Of a stretch of 64,000 nucleotides of DNA, positions 37,367 to 50,771 are shown piece after piece. The stretch is from NCBI RefSeq assembly GCF_002812985.1, contig NZ_PGCP01000005.1, forward strand, positions 62,001 through 126,000, written 5' to 3'. The position numbers and the translations under genes were made by a program. The stretch's first letter is position 1, and the number at the start of each line of letters is the position of its first letter. The notes under the pieces are model-generated. The model saw only the letters and a list, made by a program, of their open reading frames with translations. It had not been told where the DNA came from and ran no database searches. The stretch comes from Aeromonas lusitana (GTDB lineage: Bacteria > Pseudomonadota > Gammaproteobacteria > Enterobacterales > Aeromonadaceae).

Positions 37367-37671
37367 GTGGTATCCCTATGGAACACGGTTTGCTGCTCGC
37401 GGCAATCCTGTTCTGCATCGGTCTTTGCGGCCTGCTTATTCGTCGTAACTTGCTGTTTATCCTCATGAGTATCGAGATCATGATGAACGCATCCGCGCTG
37501 GCGTTCGTGGTGGCTGGCAGCCGCTGGGCCCAGGCCGATGGCCAGATCATGTACATACTGGTGATTTCTCTGGCGGCAGCGGAGGCCAGCATAGGCCTGG
37601 CCCTGTTACTGCTGCTCTATCGTCGTTACCACACCCTGAACGTGGACACTGTGAGCGAGATGCGCGGATGA
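37363..37671 (+). CDS. nuoK: NADH-quinone oxidoreductase subunit K
   Basis: This 102-residue protein has three membrane helices. Conserved glutamates lie in TM2 ([13 protein letters not shown]) and TM3 ([17 protein letters not shown]), part of the proton path. AAGGAGG sits just before the start, inside nuoJ. The stop overlaps nuoL by four bases. Confidence 0.97.
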   Translation: MSGIPMEHGLLLAAILFCIGLCGLLIRRNLLFILMSIEIMMNASALAFVVAGSRWAQADGQIMYILVISLAAAEASIGLALLLLLYRRYHTLNVDTVSEMRG

Positions 37672-39515
37672 GCCTCCTATACCTGACTTTTCTGTTCCCC
37701 CTGCTGGGATGGCTGCTACTGGCCTTCTCCATCGGCCGTTTCGGTGAGCGTACCTCTGCCCTCATCGGTGTCGGCAGTATCGGTCTGTCTGCCCTGACCA
37801 CAATCTGGGTTGGCATCGACTTTCTCGGCAACACGCCGGAAGGCGGCGTCTACACCCAGACCCTGTGGCAATGGATGTCGGTGGGTGAATTCCAGCCCAC
37901 CTTCCGCCTGGCACTGGATGGGCTGTCGCTCACCATGCTGGGGGTGGTGACCGGGGTGGGTTTCTTCATCCACCTGTTCGCCTCCTGGTACATGCGTGGG
38001 GAAGAGGGCTATTCCCGCTTCTTCACCTACACCAACCTGTTTATCGCCAGCATGGTGTTCCTGGTACTGGCCGATGACCTGTTGTTCGTCTACCTCGGCT
38101 GGGAAGGGGTGGGGCTGTGCAGTTACCTGCTGATCGGCTTCTACTACCGCAACCCCGCCAACGGCGCGGCCGCCCTCAAGGCATTCGTGGTGACCCGGGT
38201 CGGTGACGTCTTCCTCGCCATCGGGCTGTTCGTGCTGTACCGCGAGCTTGGCACCCTCAACATCCACGAGCTGCTGGTGCGTGCGCCGGCGATGTTCGCC
38301 GAGGGCTCCCCTGCCCTGTCGTTCGCCTGCCTGATGCTGCTCGGTGGCGCGGTCGGTAAATCCGCCCAGCTGCCGCTGCAGACCTGGCTGGCGGACGCCA
38401 TGGCGGGTCCGACCCCGGTTTCTGCCTTGATCCACGCGGCCACCATGGTGACAGCCGGTGTCTACCTCATCGCCCGTACCCACGGCCTCTTCCTGCTGGC
38501 CCCGGAGATCCTGCATCTGGTGGCCCTGGTCGGTGCCATTACCCTGGTGCTGGCGGGCTTTGCGGCCCTGGTGCAGACAGACATCAAGCGGATCCTCGCC
38601 TACTCCACCATGAGCCAGATTGGCTACATGTTCCTGGCCCTGGGTGTCGGCGCTTGGGACGGGGCCATCTTCCACCTGATGACCCACGCTTTCTTCAAGG
38701 CGCTCTTGTTCCTCTCCGCCGGTGCCGTTATCGTCGCGACCCACCATGAGCAGAACATCTTCAAGATGGGGGGCCTTCGCAAGAGCCTGCCGCTGGTCTA
38801 TGCCTGCTTCCTGGTCGGGGGCTCGGCGCTGGCCGCGCTGCCGCTGGTGACCGCCGGTTTCTACAGTAAGGACGCCATCCTCTGGCAGGTGCAGGCCAGC
38901 GGCCAGAGCGCCCTGCTGTGGGCCGGTCTGGTGGGGGCCTTCCTGACCTCCCTCTACACCTTCCGCCTCATCTTCATCGCCTTCCACGGCAAAGAGCAAA
39001 CGCAGGCCCATGCCGGCCACGGTCTGGCCCACCAGCTGCCGCTGCTGGTGCTGCTGGTGCTCTCCACCGCCATCGGTGCCTGGATAACGCCGCCGCTCGC
39101 GGGTGTGCTGCCGGCCGGCCCTGGCGATCACATCGAAGAGGGGCGCCATAGTCTCGAGATCCTCTCCGGCGTCATCGCCATCGCGGGGATAGCGCTCGCC
39201 GCCTTCCTGTTCCTCGGTGAGCGCCGCCTGGCAAAGAGCATCGCAGAAAGCGCCCCTGGCCGTCTGCTCAGCACCCTCTGGTTCAACGCCTGGGGCTTTG
39301 ACTGGCTGTATGACAAGCTCTGGGTCAAGCCCTACCTGCTGCTGACCCGTCTGCTTGGCAAGGATCCGCTGGATCGGATGATGAATCTGCCCGCCGTACT
39401 GGCACAGGGTGGCCACCAGCTGCTGGCCTGGACCGTCTCCGGCAAGCTGCGCTGGTACGCGGCCTCCATGGGGATGGGCGCCGCCCTGATCCTGGCCCTG
39501 CTGCTGCTCGGCTGA
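37668..39515 (+). CDS. nuoL: NADH-quinone oxidoreductase subunit L (antiporter-like)
   Basis: This 615-residue membrane protein has about 16 hydrophobic segments and is the distal proton-pumping subunit with the long lateral helix at its C-terminus. The Mrp-like core is seen in [20 protein letters not shown] (key glutamate near 144), [20 protein letters not shown] and [18 protein letters not shown]. The last 100 residues hold the amphipathic helix and a final TM. Confidence 0.97.
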   Translation: MSLLYLTFLFPLLGWLLLAFSIGRFGERTSALIGVGSIGLSALTTIWVGIDFLGNTPEGGVYTQTLWQWMSVGEFQPTFRLALDGLSLTMLGVVTGVGFFIHLFASWYMRGEEGYSRFFTYTNLFIASMVFLVLADDLLFVYLGWEGVGLCSYLLIGFYYRNPANGAAALKAFVVTRVGDVFLAIGLFVLYRELGTLNIHELLVRAPAMFAEGSPALSFACLMLLGGAVGKSAQLPLQTWLADAMAGPTPVSALIHAATMVTAGVYLIARTHGLFLLAPEILHLVALVGAITLVLAGFAALVQTDIKRILAYSTMSQIGYMFLALGVGAWDGAIFHLMTHAFFKALLFLSAGAVIVATHHEQNIFKMGGLRKSLPLVYACFLVGGSALAALPLVTAGFYSKDAILWQVQASGQSALLWAGLVGAFLTSLYTFRLIFIAFHGKEQTQAHAGHGLAHQLPLLVLLVLSTAIGAWITPPLAGVLPAGPGDHIEEGRHSLEILSGVIAIAGIALAAFLFLGERRLAKSIAESAPGRLLSTLWFNAWGFDWLYDKLWVKPYLLLTRLLGKDPLDRMMNLPAVLAQGGHQLLAWTVSGKLRWYAASMGMGAALILALLLLG

Positions 39516-39524
39516 GAACTCTCA

Positions 39525-39599
39525 ATGAGCCCAAACTCTGCGGCAGGCCCTGTGCCTGCCCCATTAGAACTAGAACCTAGACGAGAGCTGATATCGTGA
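39525..39599 (+). CDS. Possible 24-codon mini-ORF bridging nuoL and nuoM
   Basis: An ATG nine bases after the nuoL stop opens a frame across the 80-base gap and ends in TGA overlapping the nuoM GTG start (GTGA). The ribosome-binding site is poor. The peptide is Pro, Glu-rich and matches nothing known to me. The GGCAGGC/GCCTGCC hairpin at 39542-39560 lies inside it. Confidence 0.22.
   Translation: MSPNSAAGPVPAPLELEPRRELIS
39542..39560 (+). other. Intercistronic hairpin between nuoL and nuoM
   Basis: GGCAGGC-CCTGT-GCCTGCC stem with no T run. Confidence 0.5.
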
Positions 39600-41113
39600 C
39601 CTTACTCTGGATCTTGTTAATTCCTTTTATCGGCGGCTTGCTCTGCTGGCAGATGGAGCGCCTCGGTGGACAGTTCGTCCGCTGGGTCGCCCTGCTCTCC
39701 ATGAGCGCCTGCTTGCTGCTCTCCGGCGCCATCTGGCTCAGCGGTGACTTCACCCTGGCCAACCCCGGCCTGCCCGTCTGGGCGGCTGAGTGGCAATTGC
39801 CCTGGATCCCGCGCTTTGGCATCTCCTTGCACCTGGCGGTGGATGGCCTGTCGCTCTTGATGGTGATGCTCACCAGCTTCATCGGCGTGCTGGCGATCCT
39901 CTGTTCCTGGAAGGAGATAGTGCAGCGCATCGGCTTCTTCCACCTGAACCTGCTGTGGATCCTGGGCGGCGTGCTCGGCGTCTTCATGGCGGTGGACCTG
40001 TTCCTGTTCTTCTTCTTCTGGGAGATGATGCTGGTCCCCATGTACTTCCTGATCGCGCTCTGGGGTCACTCGGTCACCGACGGCAAGTCGCGCATCAACG
40101 CCGCCACCAAGTTCTTCATCTACACCCAGGCGAGCGGCCTCATCATGCTGGTCGCCATCCTGGGGCTGGTGCTGACCCACCACGCCGCCACCGGTGTCTT
40201 CACCTTCAACTACCTTGACCTGCTCAACACCCCCATGAGCATCGGGGTGCAGTGGCTGCTGATGCTGGGCTTCTTCATCGCCTTCGCGGTCAAGATGCCA
40301 CTGGTGCCGCTGCACGGCTGGCTGCCGGATGCCCATAGCCAGGCACCGACCGCGGGTTCCGTGGACCTGGCGGGCATCTTGCTCAAAACCGCCGCCTACG
40401 GTCTGCTGCGCTTCACCCTGCCGCTCTTCCCCGACGCTTCTGCCGCCTTTGCCCCCTATGCCATGGGCCTTGGCCTGTTTGGCATCGTCTACGGCGCCCT
40501 GCTGGCGTTTGCCCAGACCGACATCAAGCGTCTGGTGGCCTACACCAGCATCTCCCACATGGGTTTTGTGATGATCGCCATCTACTCGGGCAGCGAGCTG
40601 GCCTTGCAAGGTGCCGTGGTTCAGATGATCGCCCACGGCCTCTCCGCCGCCGGTCTGTTCATCCTGTGTGGTCAGCTCTATGAGCGTCTGCACACCCGGG
40701 ATCTGCGCCAGATGGGCGGCCTCTGGGGGCGTCTGCGCTACCTTCCCGGTGTCATGTTGTTCTTCTCGGTCGCCTCCCTTGGCATGCCAGGGACAGGCAA
40801 CTTCATCGGCGAGTTCCTGATCCTGATCGGCAGCTTCCAGGTGGCGCCCATCATGACCATCATCGCCACCTTCGGTCTGGTGCTGGCCTCGGTCTACTCC
40901 CTCATCATGCTGCAACGCGCCTGCTTCGGCGCCCCCAAGGACGAGAAGGTCCTCAAGGGACTGGACAGCCGCGAGCTCGCCATGATGCTGACCATCGCAG
41001 GCCTGCTGGTGCTGCTCGGTGTCTATCCCCAGCCCATACTGGACACCGCCAGCAGCAGCCTGCTGAGCGTGCTGCACTGGTATGCGCTGCCGGCCACAGG
41101 AGCACTGCAATGA
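39596..41113 (+). CDS. nuoM: NADH-quinone oxidoreductase subunit M (antiporter-like)
   Basis: This 505-residue membrane protein has about 14 hydrophobic segments and is one of three antiporter-like proton channels. The key glutamate in [17 protein letters not shown] near residue 144 and lysine motif in [20 protein letters not shown] are visible, with [18 protein letters not shown] later. It starts at GTG, with GAGAG upstream. Confidence 0.96.
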   Translation: MTLLWILLIPFIGGLLCWQMERLGGQFVRWVALLSMSACLLLSGAIWLSGDFTLANPGLPVWAAEWQLPWIPRFGISLHLAVDGLSLLMVMLTSFIGVLAILCSWKEIVQRIGFFHLNLLWILGGVLGVFMAVDLFLFFFFWEMMLVPMYFLIALWGHSVTDGKSRINAATKFFIYTQASGLIMLVAILGLVLTHHAATGVFTFNYLDLLNTPMSIGVQWLLMLGFFIAFAVKMPLVPLHGWLPDAHSQAPTAGSVDLAGILLKTAAYGLLRFTLPLFPDASAAFAPYAMGLGLFGIVYGALLAFAQTDIKRLVAYTSISHMGFVMIAIYSGSELALQGAVVQMIAHGLSAAGLFILCGQLYERLHTRDLRQMGGLWGRLRYLPGVMLFFSVASLGMPGTGNFIGEFLILIGSFQVAPIMTIIATFGLVLASVYSLIMLQRACFGAPKDEKVLKGLDSRELAMMLTIAGLLVLLGVYPQPILDTASSSLLSVLHWYALPATGALQ

Positions 41114-41163
41114 TGACTTCTCTTCTGCTGCCTTCCTTGTCCATTACAGGAGCACTGTCATGA
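41110..41163 (+). CDS. Possible 17-codon mini-ORF bridging nuoM and nuoN
   Basis: The ATG overlaps the nuoM stop (ATGA) and the TGA overlaps the nuoN start (ATGA). An AGGAG sits about eight bases upstream. The ribosome-binding block ACAGGAGCACTG occurs twice, at 41096-41107 and 41146-41157, each followed within two bases by ATGA. The arrangement looks like a duplicated start region. Confidence 0.3.
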   Translation: MMTSLLLPSLSITGALS

Positions 41164-42623
41164 CGTTTACCGCAGCTCAACTGCTGGCATTGCTGCCGCT
41201 GCTGCTGACTACCGGGGCCATGGTGGCCCTGATGCTGGCCATCGCCTGGAAACGCTGTGATGACACCGCCTTCGCGGTGACCATCACCGGCCTGAACCTA
41301 GCGCTCTTCTCCCTGCCCATCGTCATGGCGCAAGGGGACCAGGGGGTCACTCCCCTGCTGCAAGTGGACAGCTATGCCGTCTTCTACATGGGGCTGGTGC
41401 TCATCGGCGCCCTGGCAACCTGTACCTTCGGCCGCTCCTGGCTCAAGGGCTATCCGGACAACCGGGAAGAGTTCTACCTGCTGCTGCTGATCGCCACCGC
41501 CGGTGGCCTGGTGCTGGCGGGTTCCCGTCATCTGGCATCCCTCTTTATCGGGATCGAGATGCTGACCCTGCCCATGTTCGGCCTGGTGGGCTATGCCTAC
41601 CGCGAGCGTCACTCCCTGGAGGCCAGCATCAAGTACATGGTGCTCTCCGCCGCCGCCACCGCCTTCCTGTTGTTTGGCATGGCGCTGCTCTACGCCCAGG
41701 CGGGGAGCCTCAGCTTCAGCGATCTCGGTCTGACCCTGGCCCAGAGCCCGGCGCACCATCCGCTGTTGATGGGCGGCCTCGGCCTGATGCTGGTCGGCTT
41801 TGCCTTCAAGCTCTCCCTGGCTCCCTTCCACCTGTGGACTCCGGACGTGTACGAGGGTGCCCCGGCGCCGGTCGCGACCTTCCTGGCGACCGTCAGCAAG
41901 ATCGCCGTATTCTGCGTGCTGCTGCGCTTCTATCTGGCGGTACCGGCCACTTCTGACCCCATGATCCACTGGTTGCTGGCGGCCATGGCAGTCATTTCTA
42001 TCGTCATTGGTAACCTCCTGGCGCTGATCCAGACCAACATCAAGCGGATGATGGGTTACTCCTCCATCTCCCACTTCGGCTACCTGCTGGCGGTGGTGGT
42101 GGCGAGCCGCCTCGGCCAGATGCCGGTGGAAGCGGCCGGCGTCTACCTGCTGATGTACCTGTTCACCAGTCTGGGGGCGTTCGGCGTCATCAGCATGATG
42201 TCCAGCCCCTACCGCGGCAAGGATGCAGACTCCCTGCACAGCTACCGCGGTCTGTTCTGGCACCGTCCTTACCTGACCGCCGTCATGACGGTGATGATGC
42301 TCTCCCTGGCAGGCATCCCCATGACCCTGGGCTTCATCGGCAAGTTCTACCTCATCGGCGTCACCGTCGATGCCAAGCTGTGGTGGCTCTCCGGCGCCAT
42401 CGTGCTCGGCAGCGCCCTGGGCCTCTACTACTACCTGCGGGTCATGGTCACCCTCTACCTGCGCGAACCCGGCATGCAGCTGCGCGATGCCAGGGCCGAC
42501 TGGGCCTTCTCCTCCGGTGGCCTGGTGGTACTGCTCTCCGCCATCCTGGTGGTGGCACTGGGTATCTATCCCCAGCCAGTCATCAGCTTGGTACAGGGTT
42601 TCCAGAACGTGGTCTTACGCTGA
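41160..42623 (+). CDS. nuoN: NADH-quinone oxidoreductase subunit N (antiporter-like)
   Basis: This 487-residue protein has about 14 membrane segments and is the third antiporter-like subunit. The conserved acidic residue is in [21 protein letters not shown] near residue 133, the lysine in [20 protein letters not shown] near 218, and [18 protein letters not shown] follows. The start at 41160 is preceded by CAGGAG; an earlier start 26 codons upstream lies within nuoM and is not supported. It is the last nuo gene. Confidence 0.96.
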   Translation: MTFTAAQLLALLPLLLTTGAMVALMLAIAWKRCDDTAFAVTITGLNLALFSLPIVMAQGDQGVTPLLQVDSYAVFYMGLVLIGALATCTFGRSWLKGYPDNREEFYLLLLIATAGGLVLAGSRHLASLFIGIEMLTLPMFGLVGYAYRERHSLEASIKYMVLSAAATAFLLFGMALLYAQAGSLSFSDLGLTLAQSPAHHPLLMGGLGLMLVGFAFKLSLAPFHLWTPDVYEGAPAPVATFLATVSKIAVFCVLLRFYLAVPATSDPMIHWLLAAMAVISIVIGNLLALIQTNIKRMMGYSSISHFGYLLAVVVASRLGQMPVEAAGVYLLMYLFTSLGAFGVISMMSSPYRGKDADSLHSYRGLFWHRPYLTAVMTVMMLSLAGIPMTLGFIGKFYLIGVTVDAKLWWLSGAIVLGSALGLYYYLRVMVTLYLREPGMQLRDARADWAFSSGGLVVLLSAILVVALGIYPQPVISLVQGFQNVVLR

Positions 42624-42640
42624 CAAGCAGTCAGCCAAAC

Positions 42641-42669
42641 AAAAACCGGCCCCCGTGGCCGGTTTTTTT
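42641..42669 (+). terminator. Terminator of the nuo operon
   Basis: AACCGGCC / GGCCGGTT stem with a CCCGT loop and a seven-T run. Confidence 0.93.
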
Positions 42670-42833
42670 ATGTCCCGATATAGGGTTCTTACCGTGCTCA
42701 AGCTAGACAGAGCCGCGCCTCAGTCCCCTTCCCCCCTCACCAACCTCCTCTCCTTGCTTATCAAGCGCGCCTCCCCAAATCTGAATAGATGGGTATTGGA
42801 CGCTACTGAAGCAATGGGCAAGTGAGGCGCGAA

Positions 42834-42877
42834 GCAGCGAGGCAGCGAGGCAGCGAGGCAGCGAGGCAGCGAGGCAG
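42834..42877. repeat. Tandem octamer repeat, 5.5 copies of GCAGCGAG
   Basis: Five exact copies plus GCAG in the 335-base gap between the converging nuoN and purL genes. A degenerate copy precedes it. The rest of the gap (42670-42833) holds nothing recognisable. Confidence 0.95.
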
Positions 42878-42904
42878 GGTGATCCATCCCCTTGCCTGCG
42901 CCCA

Positions 42905-42933
42905 TAAAAAAACCGGCCCTGAGGCCGGTTTTT
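42905..42933 (-). terminator. Terminator of purL
   Basis: On the minus strand AACCGGCC / GGCCGGTT with a TCAG loop, then seven T. Its stem arms are the same as those of the nuo terminator. Confidence 0.93.
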
Positions 42934-42958
42934 CATTGTTACCGAGATGAACCTGAGA

Positions 42959-46864
<3,906 letters not shown>

Positions 46865-46912
46865 ATACCTTTCTCACCAAGTTTTAGAGTGGGGGGAATT
46901 TGAGACGCGCGT

Positions 46913-46951
46913 ATTATAGGGATCAGGCCCACGCCGGACAAACGTTTTTCT
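46913..46951 (-). promoter_or_regulatory. purL promoter with overlapping PurR-like box
   Basis: On the minus strand TTGTCC (46941-46936), 17 bases, TATAAT (46918-46913). The plus-strand core CAAACGTTTT at 46939-46948 equals the centre of the PurR operator (ACGCAAACGTTTTCGT), though outer bases differ. It overlaps the -35, so repression by PurR is likely. Confidence 0.65.
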
Positions 46952-46984
46952 CATCTCGCGCGATGTGACTCGCTCCACACTCTC

Positions 46985-46993
46985 TGGTATAAA
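46985..46993 (+). promoter_or_regulatory. Extended -10 promoter for mltF
   Basis: TGG-TATAAA fits an extended -10, 20 bases before the mltF ATG. No good -35 is seen. The short leader leaves no room for a strong ribosome-binding site. Confidence 0.45.
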
Positions 46994-47012
46994 GGAGCCT
47001 CTTTTTTGACAA

Positions 47013-48509
47013 ATGCCGATTTTTTCAACAAGGGTACTCACCTACTTGCGCTGCATTTTTCGACTGTTCATCGGGATATGGTTGACGCTGGCCCTGGCCG
47101 GTTGTGACTTCTACTCCCCCTCCAGCCAGCTGGAGCAGATCCGCCAACGGGGCGAGATCCGGGTTGGCACCCTGTATGGCCCCACCTCCTATTACCAACG
47201 AGACGACACAGCTCAGGGGTTCGATTACGAGCTCGCGCAGAACTATGCCGACTGGCTAGGGGTCAAGCTGACCATCATCCCGGCCTACAGCACCGCCGAG
47301 CTGGTCGAACTGCTGGAGAAGGGCAAACTCGATCTCGCCGCCGCCGCCATCGTGGTCACACCGGAGCGGCGCAAGCTGTTTCGCTTCGGCCCCGGCTTCT
47401 ACCAGGTCTCTCCCAAGCTGGTCTATCGCAACGGCTCCCCCAGACCCAAGGATCTCGGGGATCTCAAGGGCTCCATAGTCGTACCCGCCGGCTCCACCGG
47501 TGAGGATCTGATGAAGGAGCTCGGCAAGCAATATCCCAACCTCGATTGGAGCATCAACCGGGACGCGGACGTGGAGGAGCTGCTCAAGCAGGTGGCCGAC
47601 GGCGAGGTGGACTACACAGTCGTTCAGGACACCGTGCTGGCCCGTACCCAGCGCTACTACCCCGAACTCACCGAGGGGATGACGCTCGCCAAGAAGCAGG
47701 CCGTGGCTTGGGCCATGAGCAAGCTGCCAGACGACAGCCTGTACGCCAGCATCATCGACTTCTTCGGCCAGCGCTTCATGGATGGCTCCATCGCCAAGCT
47801 CGACGAGAAGTACTTCGGCCATGTGCAAAACTTCGACTTCGTCGACACCCGCACCTTCCTGCAGCGGGCCAAGAGCCTGCTGCCCAAATACCAGAACTTG
47901 TTCCAGACCCACGCCAAGGACGTCGTCGACTGGCGTCTGCTGGCCGCCATCAGCTATCAGGAGTCCCACTGGGACCCGCAAGCCCGCTCCTATACCGGGG
48001 TACGCGGCATGATGATGCTGACAGAACCCACCGCCAAGGCGATGGGGGTCAGTGACAGAACCCACCCGGAGGAGAGCATCAAGGGCGGTGCCCGCTACCT
48101 GCAGGAGATGATGGAGAAGGTGCCGGACTCGGTACCGGAGGACGAGAAGGTGTGGTTTGCCCTCACCGCCTACAACATAGGCTACGGCCACATGATGGAT
48201 GCCCGCCGCCTGACCAAGCAGCTTGGCAAGAATCCCGATGCCTGGAGCGATGTGAAAGAGGTGCTGCCGCTGCTGCAACAGGCCCGCTGGCACCGCAAGG
48301 TGCGCTACGGCTACGCCCGCGGTGGCGAGGCGCGCAACTACGTCAACAACGTGCGCCAGTACTACCAGAGCCTGCTCTGGCTCGACAACGAGCAGCAGAA
48401 GGCCCAGCGGCGTGAGGCGTTGGATGAGGATGACAGCAGCGAGCCGGCGCCCAGCGCGGAGCGCCCCACCATCATCGCCGAGGTGGTCAAGCAGATCACG
48501 GCTCACTGA
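47013..48509 (+). CDS. mltF: Membrane-bound lytic transglycosylase F
   Basis: This 498-residue outer-membrane lipoprotein has a signal ending in the lipobox LALAGC near residue 30. A periplasmic solute-binding-like domain follows (about 45-265, with GEIRVGTLYGPTSYY), then an SLT catalytic domain (about 295-455). The catalytic glutamate is in ISYQESHWDPQA near 313. It cuts glycan strands of murein, leaving anhydro-MurNAc. The order purL-divergent-mltF is also that of E. coli. Confidence 0.96.
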   Translation: MPIFSTRVLTYLRCIFRLFIGIWLTLALAGCDFYSPSSQLEQIRQRGEIRVGTLYGPTSYYQRDDTAQGFDYELAQNYADWLGVKLTIIPAYSTAELVELLEKGKLDLAAAAIVVTPERRKLFRFGPGFYQVSPKLVYRNGSPRPKDLGDLKGSIVVPAGSTGEDLMKELGKQYPNLDWSINRDADVEELLKQVADGEVDYTVVQDTVLARTQRYYPELTEGMTLAKKQAVAWAMSKLPDDSLYASIIDFFGQRFMDGSIAKLDEKYFGHVQNFDFVDTRTFLQRAKSLLPKYQNLFQTHAKDVVDWRLLAAISYQESHWDPQARSYTGVRGMMMLTEPTAKAMGVSDRTHPEESIKGGARYLQEMMEKVPDSVPEDEKVWFALTAYNIGYGHMMDARRLTKQLGKNPDAWSDVKEVLPLLQQARWHRKVRYGYARGGEARNYVNNVRQYYQSLLWLDNEQQKAQRREALDEDDSSEPAPSAERPTIIAEVVKQITAH

Positions 48510-48563
48510 GTCCGACGGGGTGTGTTTTTCGACCCCGTTCTCTGATACCATCCCACCAGGCCA

Positions 48564-48638
48564 GTGCCTGTCGATTGGTGCTTATCGCAATATATTCATC
48601 AACTTGCGATACCGATAAACAAATGCACCGACAGGCAC
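48564..48638 (+). other. Long interrupted hairpin after mltF
   Basis: Outer arms GTGCCTGTCG (48564-48573) and CGACAGGCAC (48629-48638) and inner arms TATCGCAA (48583-48590) and TTGCGATA (48604-48611) pair exactly. GGTGC at 48577-48581 can also pair with GCACC at 48625-48629. It lies between mltF and the small basic protein gene and could be that gene's leader or a processing site. Confidence 0.75.
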
Positions 48639-48681
48639 CATCGACCACGCCAGGATGTTAGCTCCACGGGAGGAGAACAAG

Positions 48682-48828
48682 ATGCGCACACGCAGAAGAG
48701 CGATGCTGACCAGAAAAACCAAGTGTGCCTGGAGTCCCAGACGCAAACTCAAGCTCAACGACATGAAGCGCAAGATATGGCGCCGAAACCGCTCCTACAG
48801 CTTGCTGATTGCAGAGCACACAGAATAA
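48682..48828 (+). CDS. 48-residue highly basic protein, unknown function
   Basis: An ATG at 48682 is preceded by GGGAGGAG at six bases, and the stop is directly followed by a strong terminator. Eleven Arg and six Lys among 48 residues, with only three acidic residues, suggest nucleic acid binding or ribosome association. There is one cysteine (C15) and two tryptophans (W17, W33). It opens MRTRRRAMLTRK and has no family I recognise. The upstream hairpin and downstream terminator frame it as a self-contained unit. At this size it is easily missed by annotation. Confidence 0.65.
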   Translation: MRTRRRAMLTRKTKCAWSPRRKLKLNDMKRKIWRRNRSYSLLIAEHTE

Positions 48829-48853
48829 ACCCGGCACATGCCGGGTTTTTTAA
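48829..48853 (+). terminator. Terminator after the small basic protein gene
   Basis: ACCCGGCA-CA-TGCCGGGT stem followed by a six-base T run. It also faces the converging yfgJ gene. Confidence 0.92.
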
Positions 48854-48860
48854 TGCCTTC

Positions 48861-49091
48861 TTATGCCTCGACCGGCGTCAGTTCAAACTGGACCGCACGC
48901 TTGGAGATGAGGCTGTTGCAGTGATTGCAGAAATAATCCACAGCGCCGCACGCCTTGAGTCGTTCAAGCTCCTGCGCACAGGTCGGGCACAGGGCCCGGA
49001 TCTGATAGCGGGCCTGGCACTGGGGACAGCTCGTCTCGCGGCTGCGGCTATCGAGCGCGGCGCTGCAGGCCGGGCAAATCAGGGGGTTCAT
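48861..49091 (-). CDS. Zinc-ribbon protein (YfgJ-like)
   Basis: This 76-residue protein has four CxxC knuckles: CPAC, CPQC, CPTC and CNHC. They suit two zinc ribbons. It resembles E. coli YfgJ, which also lies beside der. Function is unknown. It is separated from der by a terminator, so it may be read through or have its own promoter. Confidence 0.85.
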   Translation of the reverse strand: MNPLICPACSAALDSRSRETSCPQCQARYQIRALCPTCAQELERLKACGAVDYFCNHCNSLISKRAVQFELTPVEA

Positions 49092-49154
49092 TCTGGACTC
49101 CTCACATTTGGGCGGGAAAAGGCAGCATAACCCTCTACCACTCCCCTCTTTACC

Positions 49155-49186
49155 AGAAAAAACGGCTACCTCAGGCAGCCGTTTTC
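49155..49186 (-). terminator. Terminator after der
   Basis: On the minus strand AAAACGGCTGCC / GGTAGCCGTTTT with a TGA loop and T run. Confidence 0.88.
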
Positions 49187-49188
49187 AC

Positions 49189-50697
49189 TTATTTCTTGGT
49201 CTTGTTTCTCGCCTTCAGCAGGCGATCCCGTTGCCGCTCCTGGCTCAGGGTCAGGGTATTCTTCTTGCCCTCGAACGGGTTGACCGACTCCTGGAACTCG
49301 ACCCGGATCGGGGTACCCATGATCTTCAGGGACTTGCGGAAGTAGTTGATGAGATACCGCTTGTAGGAGTCCGGCAGATCGTTCAACTGGTTGCCGTGAA
49401 TGACGATGCGCGGCGGGTTGTAACCACCGGCGTGGGCATACTTCAGCTTGACCCGGCGACCGTTCACCATGGGCGGCTGGTGATCTTCCTGGGCCATCTG
49501 CATGATGCGGGTCAGCATGGCGGTGCTGGTACGGCGGGTGGCGGACTGGTACGCCTCCTGGATGGATTCAAACAGGTGGCCGACACCGCTGCCGTGCAGG
49601 GCGGAGATGAAGTGCACCCGGGCGAAGTCGATGAAGCCCAGACGACGGTCCAGCTCATTCTTCACATCTTCCTTCACCTTCTGATCCAGACCGTCCCACT
49701 TGTTGACGACCAGCACCACGGAGCGACCTGAGTTGAGCACGAAGCCCAGTATGCTCAGGTCCTGATCCGTGATGGTCTCGCGGGCGTCGATCACCAGCAG
49801 GCAGACGTTGGCATCTTCGATGGCTTTCAGGGTCTTGATGACGGAGAACTTCTCCACCGTCTCGTGCACCTTGCCGCGACGACGCACGCCTGCGGTGTCG
49901 ATGACCACATACTTCTGCTCGTCACGCTCCATGGGGATATAGACGGAGTCACGGGTGGTGCCCGGCATGTCATAGACGATGACCCTATCTTCCCCCAGCA
50001 TGCGGTTGGTCAGGGTCGACTTGCCGACGTTGGGACGACCGACGATGGCGAACTTGATGGGCAAGTCGGCGAACGGGGTTTCTTTGGTGTCTTCCTTGGT
50101 GTCCAGGTCACCGGCGGCAACCATGCGCAGCAGGGCTTCTTCGTCGAAGTCCTCGTCCAGCTCTTCTTGCGCCTCTTCCTTGCCACCGGCAGCTTCGACC
50201 AGTTCTTCCAGATGCGGCGCCAGGGCCAGCTCCAGCAGGCTCAGCACGCCACGGCCGTGGGCGGCCGCCATCTGGAACACTTCACCCAGGGCCAGACCGT
50301 AGAACTCGGACACGGCGGAATCACCGTCGATGCCGTCGGTCTTGTTGGCGACCAGGAACACCTTCTTGTGGCTCTTGCGCAGGTGCTCGGCGATGGCCTG
50401 ATCCGCGGCGGTGAGACCGGCACGGGCATCCACCATAAACAGCACCACATCGGCTTCTTCGATGGCCAGCAGGGATTGCTCGGCCATCTTCAGCTCGATC
50501 CCCTCCTCGGTGCCATCGATACCGCCGGTATCGACCACGATAAATTCCAGCTCGCCCAACTTCGCCTGGCCATATTTGCGGTCGCGGGTCAGACCGGGGA
50601 AATCGGCAACCAGGGCGTCCCGTGTACGGGTCAGGCGGTTAAACAGGGTGGATTTCCCCACGTTGGGGCGGCCCACCAGGGCTACTACAGGAGTCAT
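49189..50697 (-). CDS. der: Ribosome-assembly GTPase Der (EngA)
   Basis: This 502-residue protein has two tandem GTPase domains with P-loops GRPNVGKST near residues 9-17 and 219-227, followed by a KH-like C-terminal domain ending in a basic tail. G4 motifs NKTD and NKWD are both present. An acidic linker (about 170-205) separates the G domains, as in other gammaproteobacteria. Der is needed for 50S subunit maturation. It lies downstream of bamB with a terminator-like hairpin between. Confidence 0.98.
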   Translation of the reverse strand: MTPVVALVGRPNVGKSTLFNRLTRTRDALVADFPGLTRDRKYGQAKLGELEFIVVDTGGIDGTEEGIELKMAEQSLLAIEEADVVLFMVDARAGLTAADQAIAEHLRKSHKKVFLVANKTDGIDGDSAVSEFYGLALGEVFQMAAAHGRGVLSLLELALAPHLEELVEAAGGKEEAQEELDEDFDEEALLRMVAAGDLDTKEDTKETPFADLPIKFAIVGRPNVGKSTLTNRMLGEDRVIVYDMPGTTRDSVYIPMERDEQKYVVIDTAGVRRRGKVHETVEKFSVIKTLKAIEDANVCLLVIDARETITDQDLSILGFVLNSGRSVVLVVNKWDGLDQKVKEDVKNELDRRLGFIDFARVHFISALHGSGVGHLFESIQEAYQSATRRTSTAMLTRIMQMAQEDHQPPMVNGRRVKLKYAHAGGYNPPRIVIHGNQLNDLPDSYKRYLINYFRKSLKIMGTPIRVEFQESVNPFEGKKNTLTLSQERQRDRLLKARNKTKK

Positions 50698-50720
50698 AAA
50701 AGCCTCATTCTCAAGACGAC

Positions 50721-50749
50721 AAAGGCTCCGGGTCCGAAGACCAGGAGCC
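50721..50749 (-). terminator. UUCG-loop hairpin between bamB and der
   Basis: On the minus strand GGCTCC-T-GGTC-TTCG-GACC-C-GGAGCC and then TTTGT. The stable UUCG tetraloop and weak T run suggest partial termination. Confidence 0.65.
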
Positions 50750-50771
50750 GGATATTCACATTGACGGGTGA

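Noticed and set aside
42834-42877. CRISPR-like repeat
   Set aside because: Units are eight bases with no spacers and no cas genes are near.
48564-49130. Plus-strand 188-codon frame starting in the hairpin
   Set aside because: It crosses a strong terminator and then runs antisense to the zinc-ribbon gene. The 48-codon frame inside it fits the RBS and terminator better.
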